From Glandiceps talaboti (lineage: Eukaryota; Hemichordata; Enteropneusta; Spengelidae): a DNA stretch of 64,000 bases. The position numbers and the translations under genes were made by a program. Positions 1 to 13,400 of the stretch are shown piece by piece; position 1 is the first letter of the stretch, and the number at the start of each line of letters is the position of its first letter. The notes below the pieces were generated by a model. It did not search any database and was not told the DNA's origin. It saw nothing but the letters and a program-made list of their open reading frames with translations. The stretch covers positions 14,682,194-14,746,193 of the forward strand of contig NC_135552.1 of assembly GCF_964340395.1 (NCBI RefSeq), read 5' to 3'.

Positions 1-96
1 GGACACAATCGTTCGTTGTACATGAAAGCATGTGATTGAACATGATAAATTTTATGGAAATTTGAAGGCAGTTTCAGATAAATATCTGTAATAATA

Positions 97-290
97 ACAG
101 AACCCCAGGCTGTGTGAGTTCCAGTGTGGGTACTCACACAGTGTGGGATATTTGCACTTGCTGTGTTTTCTGCTGCACTGTCATTTGCTATGCTCATAAA
201 AGTACTACCAAAGTGAACACAGCAAGCACCCGTGCAAATACTCTGAGTACGCCACACTTGCACTAGTGCATCATGGGGTTCTGTCATATT
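97..290. mobile_element. Foldback element, TIR of the ATGACAGAACCCC type (copy 1)
   Basis: The stretch starts with ACAGAACCCCAGG and ends with its inverse, CATGGGGTTCTGTCAT. Inside, CCAGTGTGGG and GCACTGTC/ATGCTCATAAAAG blocks are shared with 56583-56755. A short inverted-repeat element with no coding capacity, present twice in the window, is best explained as a MITE. Confidence 0.6.
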
Positions 291-427
291 ATTTCATATG
301 ATCTACAGACCGCTTAGAAATACTGTTCATGGTGTTGAAATGGGTGATTTGATTGAGATGGTCTTTTTCAATCACCATTGTTCCACTTGATAGCTTAGAC
401 AACTGTTATATCTGTACATAAACTTAC

Positions 428-3400
428 CAGAATTTAATGCATTAGCCAGACTGATTTGTTTACATGTGATATCACTGGATGACCCATCGGTGTGAATTTG
501 CAATATGAACTCTTTGTTAATGTACAGCCATAACTCATCCCCACCTCCAACAACTATCCGTTCTGTGCCTTGGAAGCGAAAACCTGCCCGGATTGCAGTG
601 GTGAAGCTGAAAAGGAAAGTATGCATTATACAACTATACCTAAAAAATGTCATTTAATGTTTAAATTTTGAAATTGAAAACACTATCAAGTTATCAGGTG
701 AACTATTCTGTCATTTTCTTGGCTCCAACAATGTTTATTTTGACATGAATTTTGAATATATATCACTCTGTTCTATTTTCAATACTTCTATGCAGTGAAC
801 TTTCATCATGATTTTGACTTCGCTCATCACCCACTGTTACATGTTGTTTTGCAGGAAATCTATGATCTATCACACCCGAGACAGTTATTAAACACACAGT
901 TTAATAGCTACTTTGAAGAGTAAATATTGATGAATAAGATCATCTTCTGTTCTATATTTGCAATTTACAAATGGAAAAATATTCCTTTTTAGTCTAGTTC
1001 CTATATATGAGTTATGATTACTATGATCATCTCCACTCACTATGTCTAGTCAAAGTTGTTACTCTAGCACAGAAATCTGTGCTACCCCTACAGTGTTCAT
1101 ATAAACATGATGATGTCATCGTGTCCCCACATGATTTTAGTCAAAACAGCTGTACTAATTGAATATTAATGAGCCATTGGCTGAAGGAATAAACCAATAC
1201 GCCGTATTCCGGTTATCGAAAAAGCCCCGAAAAGATAAAAGATATGATTGTTTGGCCACTAGGGGCGCTGTTTTAGAACCGGAAGTGAGGGCCAGAAATT
1301 GTAGAGCATTGTTGCAAAGCATAGAGTCTATAGGCATCGTAACCACTGACTAAAGATTGTCTGTCATTCCCCGTAACTTTACGCTATAATATTGCATTAT
1401 CGCCCATCAAATAACGAAATAGCAAATTAACCTCTCGTTCTCCTAATATTTCGCGTAAGTTTGGCTCTGCAATTCGAACGTCAGGAAAACCCAAAAGTAG
1501 CAACATTTTGAAACGGGTAGTACACTGACATCTCACTCACGTTTTCAGTGTGACCTCGTCCATTTGCGTTACCGTTGGAGAAATTGTAGTGATTGCTTCC
1601 AGTCAAACATCGGAACGGAAAAAGGTACAAAAACAGAGGAAAGAACCTTCAAAATCACAATATACGCTACAGTTATTGCAGCTTGTATAAAACCAATCTG
1701 ATTAAAATCCGATGTAGATGTCGGCTAATCGTTCATTGCTATTTTACTTTCGTTATTGTGCGTGAATTGACCTGCGTGGTACATGTTTGATCGCCTCCTC
1801 TACCGATCAGGACAAAAACGTAAACATGTACCACGAAGGTCAATTCAGGCAAAATAACGAAGGTAAAATAGCAATGAACGATTAGCCGACATCTACATCG
1901 GATTTTAATCAGATCGGTATAAGACATGGTATGATGAGTGAACCACGTAAACGTTACATGTAAGGCCAATTCATTGAAGGGGTGGGCGGTGTGGTACATC
2001 AATCACAATAACAATATTTATGATTCGTTGCCGACTTCAATGGGTTTTTTTATACACTGATGGTCCTGAATGAAGAATAGCAAGCTAACCAAAGTGTGAT
2101 AGTAAAGTTGAGTATATCAATACACATATGTTTATGCCAACTTATAACCAGTACATGAAATGTTTTTTTCCGGACAAAGTTTTATGATTTCACCCGTGGT
2201 GCTACACCACTGTTCTAATAAACAAGAAAGGCCTAAGTATGCGGCGACATCAGTTACAATATAAACATGTGGCTTGGTAATTGTCGACCGAACTCTCAAT
2301 ATTGCAATGACTGTAGCTGGAAGCTGTTCAATCTGATTAAAATCCGATGTAGATGTCGGCTAATCGTTCATTGCTATTTTACCTTCGTTATTTTGCCTGA
2401 TATTATTTTTCTTGGTACATGTTTACATTTTTCAGCCTGATCGTAGAGGAGGCGATCAGGCAGGCTAAAAAATGTAAACATGTACCAAGAAGGTCAATTC
2501 AGGCAAAATAACGAAGGTAAAATAGCAATGAACGATCAGACAACATCTACATCGGATTTTAATCAGATTGGAAGCTGTTGTCAGATTTGTAATTTTCTAA
2601 TCGTTCTTTTGTCCAGCAACAGACACCAGTAAGGTAAAGAAATATGTTTATCATGTCTACATCAGGTATATTTCGAAGGTCATCCGTCCAACTTTCAATG
2701 TTTCCGCTGTCGATTAGTAAAATCTTTTGATGCCCGACATCCACTATTCGTCTCCTCTTCCGTTCTCTCAGAAAATTATCATTTTCTAGTGTTTCAAGAC
2801 CAAGGTTGACAGCATTTCTGGCGATATCTAGTAGATTTAGAAGTAGTAATTTTCCACTCTTTTATGAATGCACGGGGTTCTTTTACGCCCATTTTGTTGA
2901 CAGCTTCATACATCGCCATACTATTAGATGCCATGACGAAAATTCTGGCCCTCACTTTGTCAGATATGGTGCGCCCTCTCGCGATACTTTCCTGCGAAAC
3001 AACCGGAAGTTCGATAACCGGAATACGCCGTATTACAACTGCCTGTCAATTTGTGATGGATTACTACTGACAATGTGCCATTTACCCTTCGCCCAGCATG
3101 GGGTTTATCCAGATTAACAGTAAAATGTTTGACTTTGACTAGACTTAGTGAGTGGAGATGATCGTAGTAATCATAACTCATATTGTATGGGAACTAGACT
3201 AATTCCTTTTTTTCACCTTGATTTTAAAAGAGAACACTACTCATTGTTCTGTGACTATCTTAGCAATGATCCAGTGTTGCATCATGGGAGTTAGCTGACA
3301 TGCATATGCATTAGATTAACAATAAATATTCATGCCTCATAAGAACCTATTACCTTCAGATAAATAGTTATTACTGTATATAAAATTTATGAAAATGCCT

Positions 3401-4448
3401 TCATTTCCAGAAGTGGTGTTCCCTTTAACTGAAAATGAGTTGAATATTTCTTGAGGGCATTTATTTCTGTCATGCATAATATATTACACAGCAACGGAGC
3501 TATCTACTAATCCGGTATCTGTACTAATGATTTGCTTGACCTTTGACCTTTGACCTTTGACCTACCCTAAATTTCTTAGTCTGAGATCACAGTCGAGTTG
3601 TAGTTCTGCTTTGTATCCCTTACCATCAACTGGCCAGTAGGCATCAGAATAATACCTGTAAGATACAGTTAACATGATTGGCTTATGTACTATTAAGTGA
3701 GACAAAACATCTGAGGTTATCAAATTAGAAACACTGTAAGTTACATTATTCAGGTTGACTTCAATTGGTGTTCAAGTTGGTGATGTCATCGCAAGAATCT
3801 TTGCAGGAAATCACCCAAATGGCTGAACACATAGGGAAGTGCAATAGAACTTCATTACAAGATTTCAAGTTAAGGTAGTTACCGTACCTACTAGGTGCTA
3901 TTGTATCAGCCCAAATCACATTAACTAAAGTGATAGCAGTAATCAATACAAGTGTACGAAACTTGCAGTGTACCGACCGTTTTGGGACTTCCAATGTTTA
4001 CACTATTTTGATCAAAGGGTGATTAAAATCGCAAAACAGAGGAACCACTATTACCCACTTGTTTAATAACTACTACACTGAAGAACAATATATTTAGTTT
4101 GCATCTAAGTTGGCATTAAAATTGAAGGCTTGATTACCATGGTCGTAAGTCGCCTCCTTCTTTTTTCTATTTTGACAATCTAGCATAAGAAACAATGCTA
4201 TTACAAGTACTAAGAATTAACTGAACACTTACACATTGACTGGATTAACTACTCCAGAAGTCTCATTCCATGGTAGAACAAAGGTGTCTTCATACACATA
4301 GTTATCATCAACATTACGGAACCATTCTGAGAATGTGTCAGCTGTGGGAGTTTTGGACATTGACAACCAACTGCCATATGGACTTGGTACATATGTAGGC
4401 TCATCAACCTTGGTATTATCACTGCCTGTGAAATCTGTATGAGTAACA
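428..4448 (-). CDS. Gene A exons 34-36: fibro-slime / PA14-like domain (incomplete at window edge)
   Basis: Exons 4233-4448, 3566-3655 and 428-606. Together with the end of exon 33 they read in the order of a fibro-slime domain. TMYDFSVTHTDF matches the opening V-T-I-R-D-F...H-P-D-F. ADTFSEWFRNVDDNY matches F-x-x-W-[YF]-x-D-V-x-G-x-N. YWPVDGKGY matches F-x-P-[IV]-D-G-x-G. FTTAIRAGFRFQG matches F-T-x-E-I-x-x-x-F-x-Y-x-G. GGGDELWLYINKEFILQI matches G-D-D-D-V-W-V-F-I-N-G-K-L-V-x-D. The DDD triad is reduced to G-D-E and the closing L-G-G-x-H is replaced by Q-I-H-T-D, so the PA14-type calcium or glycan site may be altered. The intron between exons 35 and 36 holds a 2.2 kb transposon. The family is best known from slime-mould cell-type proteins and bacterial surface proteins. 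Confidence 0.7.
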
Positions 4449-7400
4449 CTGCAAACACAAACATTCCAATTAAGTCAGACAAGGTTACAAAACCAGATGT
4501 AAATTGAATGCCTCCTGTAAGGTGTAATGACCATTTGATGAACTGTCACCTTATTTACCTAATATGTAAAATTGATAAATGGTTAATATCATTCAAACTG
4601 GTGCCAAACAAAGTTATATGTCAGTTCTGTATTAGAAGTTGTGTCACTATTCGACAACAAATGACTGGCTGACAAAAAAAAAATGCAGATTGGTACACTC
4701 CCCAAATTTTCAGATGAGCCCAAGTTCAAAACATCTAACCAAGCATAATCCAAAAACTGGGCCATTGTTACAGGTAGGATTCCAGTCACAATCATCCAGT
4801 AAATTCCCTTTATTCTGATGCTGTGAAGGTATTTGTAAACCAAGAAGGCATTTCCGATGTTACTGAACCTTTGATTTTGGAATTTCCAGATGAAAAGTCG
4901 ACCAATCTTTAGCGTTGTTCTCTGTAGTTGCTGTTGAGCTGATTTCATTTATTCAACAAACTAACATTTAATATTAATTGAAGTTCGATACACAAACACA
5001 CCAACATATGATGAAAATGTGGACAAGAATATATTCTTTTCCTTAAAAAGTGATTACTCATGGTCAAGCGCGTTTGACCATTAGTAATCACTTTTTTAAG
5101 GAAAAGTAGCTGGTGAAATACTTGTGTATTTGGTGCCAGAGAGTCCAATGTAGCCATGGTAATAACCCTTGACACCAGATTGATGTTAACTCCATTATAT
5201 TCAGAGTCCAATATAGCCATGGTAACAACACCTAACACTTCAGACTGACGTTAACTCTCTCTAACAGTGCCATTACATTCAGTGAAGTCAGACACCACGT
5301 ATTTCATGTACATGTTATTCTGAATGTTTCAAGATGTACATGCAAAGCTAAGCAGCAAATTGGACTGAGACTTGCAAGCAATGCATTAAAAATGATGCAA
5401 CACTCTATGAAAGCAAGCAGCAGAAGGGCAACTTACATTACAAGCATGTCTTATATTTACAAGTCTTTGTTGAAGTTATCCCCCTCCTCAACATCGTCCT
5501 TATTCAGCAGATTTTATTCTCACTTTAAAATATTTACATGAAGAAAAGGTGACAAAATTTGACTATTTGACTCAACGTACCAATATTGTTACTGACTGAC
5601 TGACTGACTGACTGACTGACTGACTGACTGACTCTGACTTATTGACTGACTGACTGACTGACTGACTGACTGACTGACTGACTGACTGACTGACTGACTG
5701 ACTGACTGACCAATACTGTTACTGACTGACCAATACTGTTACTGACTGACTGACTCTTAACTGACTAACTTACTGACAGATTGATCGACTGACTGAGTGG
5801 TATGTTGACTGACTGACTGACTGACTGACTGACTGACTGACTGGCTGAATGCATGAATGGCATTTTGACTGACTGACTGGCTGAATGCATGAATGGCATT
5901 TTGACTGACTGACTGGCTGAATGCATGAATGGCATTTTGACTGACTGACTGGCTGAATGCATGAATGGCATTTTGACTGACTGACTGACTGACTGACTGA
6001 CTGACTGACTGAATGAATGAATAACTTACTGATTAATGACTAACAGACTATATGACTGACTTTTTGAGTGAAAGAGTGACTGAATTACTGATTGATTAAT
6101 TAACACTTTACAGCTTGACAGTTGTAATATTAGCATATGCATATGCCTACAACAGTGTTAGCATATGCATATGCCTACAACAGCATTAACATAGCATATG
6201 CCTACAACAGCATTAACATAGCATATGCCTACAATAGCATTATCATAGCATATGCCTAAAACAGCGTTAGCATAGCATATGCCTACAACAGCGTTAACAT
6301 AGCATATGCCTACAACAGCGTTAACATAGCATATGCCTACAACAGTGTTAGCATAGCATATGCCTACAACAGTGTTAGCATAGCATATGCCTACAACAGT
6401 GTTAGCATAGCATATGCCTACAACAGCATTAACATAGCATATGCCTACAACAGTGTTAGCATAGCATATGCCTACAACAGCATTAACATAGCATATACCT
6501 ACAACAGTGTTAGCACAGCATATGCCTACAACAGTGTTAGCATAGCATATGCCTACAACAGTGTTAGCATAGCATATGCCTACAACAGCATTAGCATAGC
6601 ATATGCCTACAACAGCATTAACATAGCATATGCCTACAACCAAGTTAGCATATCATATGCCTACAACAGCGTTAGCATAGCATATGCCTACAACCAAGTT
6701 AGCATGGGCACACATAATTGCACAGCAATATGAGACATATCTTATGCATTACAGAAAAAGCATAGTATTACGGAAGCGATTCTGTATGTCATTAAAAGCT
6801 GCAAGAAATGTAACATTCAGAAATAAAACAATGATACTTGTAGCCATGGGTGTCTGAAACCTCACCTAAAATCATACATAGTGATGGGTAGGGCATAGTC
6901 CAAGGGGTTTAGGGTGCCATTAAAACTGGCAAGGTCTTCCAATGTTGTAACATAGGCAGGTTGGCCTGAAGCACTGGTTGACGAGTTAACACCCAACTGA
7001 ACTGTACAAGCATATACTGTGCCAGCAAGTACACCATCGGACTCAGTAAAGGTGTGATCTGTTGATGTAGTGGATGCAGTCAGTACGGTTGAATGTTCAT
7101 CCTCACAATCCACAGTGTATGTCCTAAAAATATACAAACAAACAAATCTATCAAGTTAACCTCAGTATTGTGAAACAATAGACAATGAAGGGGAAAACTG
7201 AACTCATCAGATATTTTTAGAATTTTAAGTTATAAGACTTGCAAATCATCTGGAATGATGTGTGTGAGAAATACATGAATTAGTGATGATAAAAATTGTT
7301 ATAATCTCTCACATTGTTTGTGGCCACGGATAGTTTAGTTTTAGTTATCCAGATCGTTCTGGGCAGACTCATCTTCTGATCCCCAGAGAAAAGAGAATGA

Positions 7401-10400
7401 TTCAACTACAAATAATTCCACAATCATATCTGAGCATACAAATTTGCTCAGTTTTGGTTTGAAAGTTGGCAATTGGTTGGCTAACACTTTCTTGTTATTT
7501 TGAAATCGCTATTTAGCTTTTCTTATATTTAGTGAAACAATAAGCTAAGACATGACTTAATTTTGTAGACAATGTCTCCTGGAAAAGTATACGACATTCA
7601 ACCTAAAATCTTGTACTTTTTCAGTACATATACAGCTGCTGCAGTAAAAGTGACATGACACACAGATATTAATATACCAAAGAATTGTGTTGTAATCTTA
7701 CCAGGTTTGACCAGACGCAGCCTTATCTGGTCCTTCAGGGTATAATTCTGATGGATCTTCCCAGTCTACTTGTATCTGATTTACAGCTGGAGCACTGGCT
7801 GTTACATTAGATGCAGCTAGATAATAAAACATAAATACAATTAAGTATATGGGTGAAATGGGACCCACCAAACTAGTCCAATAAATAGCCATGGATAACA
7901 ACTGGGACCCAGGCCCTACGCATAAAATTAGTATATGGGTGGTAGCTGGGACCCAGGTCAGTCCAGTAAATAGCCATGTATGTATGATAGCTGGGACCCA
8001 GGCCAGTCACATACCGGTAAGTAGAATTAGAAAAAACTACTATTTCTGTTTACGCTGTAAAATCTCAGTCCATAAAACCCATATCAAGGCCATACAGTAA
8101 CCACCATCAACACATCAACTCCTGCAGCTGTAGCGGGAATGATGACAAAACTACTACTGAGGTGAACTAGTATAAAGGGCTGTTGTGCTGCTATAGATCC
8201 TTGTATTGCCAGGGGTAATAATTGTAAAATGCTTTGAGCACAAAGTGGGAACTGCTATATAAAAACCAACAATATTATTATTATAAACAGACATATCGAC
8301 TCACCACATTGGAAAACTGACAATGAAGCCTGGCTATAGTGACTGGAATCATCTACATCTGAAGCTGCAAAGGAAATACCACTTGCAGCAGCGGGTGAGT
8401 TACACTCAGCAGAAGTAATTGTAGAATTAATTTTCTCCAGGGAGTAGTATGTATGACAATCACATCCGAGTACATTGTTGCCTAGGTTACTACAAAATGT
8501 TTAAACAAAGTAAATATAAATAAGAGATAAGAGCACTCCTGGTGGCCAAACTATACAATCTTTTGTTTTTCTGATTATTATTATACTAGTTTGATCTTAG
8601 ATAATATAATGTCACATAAACTGAGTTCTAAATTACATCACATGCTGTAAATACTGAGTTCCGATGAACACTGCATTGTGTACATTTCATGACATCAGAC
8701 ACACTGTGATTACCGAGTTCCAGTGAACATTGCATTGTGTACATTTCATGATATCAGACACACTGTGATTTCTGAGTTCCAGTGAACATTGCATTGTGTA
8801 CATTTCATGATAACATTTCATGATATCAGACACACTGTGATTACTGAGTTCCAGTGAACATTGCATTGTGTACATTTCATGATATCATTTTATGATATCA
8901 GACACACTGTGATTACTGAGTTCTAGTGGACACTGCACTGTGTACATTCCATGACATCAGACACACTGTGATTATCAAGTTCTAATGAACACTGACTATG
9001 TACATTTAGAATGCCAATACATCAGAATGTCAAAGTCTAAGACAGATAAACAAAGACCAAGCCATAAATATTGTATACTAAACTTTTACACACACTACAC
9101 TAAAAACTACATGAAGACCTACAGCTGTTTGAGACACAGCAGCACAGGCACTACTATCTGAGTGGTTTACCTATTGACAAGCAGTTGCACTGATGTCTAC
9201 AAAAAGTTTGCACACACTTTCTTTGTTGCTTAGCAAGTTATAGACTAAAACTATCCTGGTAAGTGGAATTCACAATTGCGTGCTATAAGCGAGACATGGT
9301 TTTAAAGAATGGAGACAACATGAGCAATTGGTTGTATAACTTCATTTACAAAAAAAAATATATTTATCAAAAACTATACATTGAACAGACATCAATCAGA
9401 TTAAATACAAATATCAAAGCTGCCCTAGAAAGAAACAAATAAATACATTTACTTACACAGCTGTTAATTTGTCCATGTCCAATGCATGGAAGGCGTTAAC
9501 AGCAACAGACTCAATCTCATTGTCAGATACATCACTGTTAATAGTACAAAAGAAATAGTCTAAGAGTTAAAATATAGCTTTCTGAGGAGACATACAACCA
9601 TGACAGGTCAATGAAGATATTATCCTCTCATCATGACAGTGTAAACATTGGAAGTCTACACAAACACCACTCACCCTCAATACTTTACTTCCATGCTACA
9701 ATGGTGCCATGATTTAAAAGAAATTGATAGCAACAAATAAATACTATCAAGTGTCTTTCATCTGCATGAAATAGCTTTGATTTTGATATTAGATCCTGAA
9801 GGTTAAAGTTAAGGTCAAAGGTTAAGGTAATAAAAGAGAGCTTACACCTGATAACATAGAGGTAGACACTTGAATGGAGTCTCTATGTATAAATGTGTTT
9901 GAGTTTAATATGCAGTGATACATTGATTTTTTTTTTACAAATATGGGTACGGGGTACTATTTGGATGGATGGAGCCAACTGTAATAGTGCCAGGGGACTA
10001 AAAACATACTCAACTGCATGGGTTTCCCATAGACTACTTCTACTATCAGTTTAATAGTATCATCAACTATGAATGAATGAATGAATGAATGAATGAATGA
10101 ATGAATGAATGAATGAATGAATGAGTGAAGGTAAATGTTTCACAATAATAGTTTTGATCTATTACTCTCTTAGATGATCAAATGTTAACTCACCAGAGAA
10201 ATAAAATTATCCACTAAATATGGCATAATTTGACAGTCATGCTAAAATCAATGGACTAACAACATTGTTATATGCAATATACTACTTACATTCTTCTTAG
10301 GGCAGTGAAGGCAGGGAACTTTGGCAAATACTCAAGTTTATTTCCACTCAGATATCTAAATTAAAACAAAACACAAAACATAATTTTCAATATGAAATAA

Positions 10401-13400
10401 CACAAAGGGCTGTTACAAACTGCTTAATACGTCCCCACAAAGAAGAACTTACTTTGTTGACTTGATTTGAAATACTCACAAAAAGTCTTTATTGGAAGTA
10501 TAGATTTTTGTATTTCACGATCTAAGTTGCTGTCTCAATTATCAGAATGAACACCTTAGTCTGGAAGATTCAGGCATTGTTTCTATGTAGGGTCTAAGCA
10601 AGTAGTTACATAAGTGGCCAGATGACTGGACCTTGCAGACAATGAACACCTCAGAGAAAAGACTAGGAAGAAAAAAAATTTTGGGTACACTTCTATGTTA
10701 ACAATAATAACAAAGGAGTCTTATAGAGTGCCTAATCTCTAGAAGCAGAGCTCGAGGCGAGCTCGAGGCGCAGATTATAGTGCAATATGACCACTTGCTA
10801 CCTTATCTTGCATACCATAATACAATATGATATACTAGTACATGTAATGACTTGACACGACTGTTGTCAATACTGCAATGTAATTGAGTTCGACTGAACA
10901 TACAAGTAGTTGTCACTTACATATTTTTAATACTAACAAGTCCATCCAATGCATCAGGATCGATATACCATATCTCGTTATCAACAATACTCCTACATGA
11001 AAGAAGTAAAGGTTACATTTAAAATATCACGTCAAGTCAGAATAACAGTACACAGTGGTACAAGCTGAGGTTATAAGCTTTTAACTCAAGTGAAAAATAC
11101 TTAAATATAAAAGAACCCTTGATTGAAGTATTCTTAGTATGTTTCTAATATCTATGCATGTCTTCTAGGACATTACAATTATCTTATTGGCATTGTTAAA
11201 ACAGTTGACAGGATAGTAATGATTTCCTTAACATTTTATACACGTGATAAACATCATCAGATAGTTGACAATTTAATCTGCATATCAATTCCTGGTTTGA
11301 GTTTTAAGTGATAGTTAATATGCTTCAATAAGTAGCCAGAAATTTGTTTTGTGATTCTCTACATTATCTATCTTGTGGCTCATTTGACTTGTAAATTTGA
11401 TATTTTGTACATTTGTAGATAAGTAGCCTATAATTTCTGGCAAATAAAACTTATCATTATAATCATAATTATTATTAATACGGCAAATTTTAACCTTTCT
11501 GTAAACTTACATCACACAACACTATTTGTGAGTGAATAAACAACTTTAATGAATTTATACATTAAATAATATGAAATGGCTATATGCTTAGTTGACACAT
11601 CTCCTCAATATATGGTATAATATCATAACTAGGCAAAGCCCATAACTTCGCGCAGGGTAGATTCATTTGTGACCGCGACCGGCTGCCTCACGATTATATT
11701 GCAGATAGCGCCCCCTCCATGTGGAGAATGCGCATGGTACGGTATATAGAACACACATGCCCAGTCACAGTGCTGCAATGCATCCTTGGGTAAAACCACC
11801 AAAACAACTTTGCTTAGTATATAGGACGCGCATGTGTACTAGTCATTGAGCCGCTGCATGAGCTATTACTCACAAAATACTGTATATTAAATGTGTGTAT
11901 GTAGTCAGTCTCGCACCAAGCAAGTAACATGAAGTAACATGACCTGAGGTCACATGAGTACGTCATCTGTTTTGCATGACAACAACTTAAACAGTTGTAA
12001 AGTTAGCTTGTCTCTCGTCAACATTCAAGTCATTATCACATTGATATTAAAACAAGTCAGAATAACAATAAGAAAGTCATAATTTTTTAAAATCATCTGA
12101 CAGTAAAATATACATTACTTACAAATCTTCCAAACTGTCCAGGCCATCAAACACACCAGCTTGGAGTTCTGATATCATATTGTTATCTATATTTCTAGAA
12201 AGGATACAAAACAATTCTGAGATCAAATTGTTATCCAAATCAAGTTCTAGAAAGGTAAACAAACACACTGATTTGCTTCCTGATGTTTACCAGCTTCTTG
12301 GATATGTACTGACTTGATTGACTACTCACTGTCACTAGGACTTGATTCAGCCAAGTTTTCGATCACTCAACCTGAGATAAGTTTCTCGAAGCGCATCGTC
12401 ATTTTACGTTACTCAGCTGTTATCACACTACTGATATAGCTGACGTCACAGCATGCCGACAACCTGTTCTTCGGAAATCCTACGACAACTTTGGGAGGTT
12501 GGCAAGATATTTGCGATTTTTAGAAATAATGATTGGATATTGACATTTTATATATACATGATGTTTAATCAAAATCAATTGTGTTGTCTTATTTACGATT
12601 GTAGTGAATAGCATTTCGTTGGCTCTTTTAAAAAAAAACATGAAGTCTTGGCTTGCATGTGAACATTGGCAACATTGTACTTCCTGACAATGTCAGAGTC
12701 CAGAATAATCTCACAGAACAGTAGTAAACAGTTCCACTACATTGTAAGTTGTATGTACATTTTCTGCTGTGTGGAAGAATTGGTTGGATTTTAGCATGAG
12801 TCAGTCAGTCACAGCCAGAACTACAACAATTTCAACTTGGGTCAGCTTGTGTCATATATCAAGTCTTAAATTTAAAAAAGAGTCAGAGTCTGTTATACTT
12901 ACAAATCCTCTAAATTAGATTGTGTAGAGAAGGCATTGTCAGGAATTCTTGATATCTGGTTATCTGATAATGATAGTATCTCTAAGTTTTGTGTGGATAG
13001 TGCCACACCTGGATATGCTGTCAATTGGTTGTTTTCAAGAACACTGCAGACCAAACAACAAAACAGAAAACATGGATGGAGTGAATGAATTTTTATACAT
13101 GTTAATATTCTTATACAGTGGACTCTATGCCTACTATTTCTGATAAAAAAATGTTGTGATTATAATTTCCACCTTGATGGGTTACGGGATAAAGAGATAT
13201 GTACATGTACAACAAAGCCAAACTCCCGGACCTAACTCTTTGCAGTCGGACGCTGCCATTTGTATATTTACGTAATGTACATTGAATGACACAACACAAT
13301 AAATACATCCATAAGGTTCATTTGACATCAATGTGTCTTTCTTTGCCACCTTTGTAACATCTATCTGGACTGCTTCAGATGTCAGTCAGTCCATTGACCT

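Larger units (their letters stand above)
981..3208. mobile_element. 2.2 kb DNA transposon with long terminal inverted repeats
   Basis: ATTCCTTTTTAGTCTAGTTC at 981 and the following ~80 bases (ATGAGTTATGATTACTATGA and on) recur inverted at about 3130-3208. A second pair of arms lies further in: CCGTATTCCGGTTATCGA (about 1203) against TCGATAACCGGAATACG (about 3011), and GTGAGGGCCAGAA (about 1286) against TTCTGGCCCTCAC (about 2943). The element sits in the gene A intron between exons 35 and 36. It carries two smaller foldback elements and a decayed minus-strand reading frame. Confidence 0.6.

Noticed and set aside
6158-6643. 161-codon open frame with repeated VVGICYANA
   Set aside because: It is a 27 bp minisatellite read in one frame; unit length divisible by three keeps it open. 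No splice sites or start context connect it to gene A.
5598-6706. Regular repeats resembling a CRISPR array
   Set aside because: Units are contiguous with no unique spacers, and the genome is animal.
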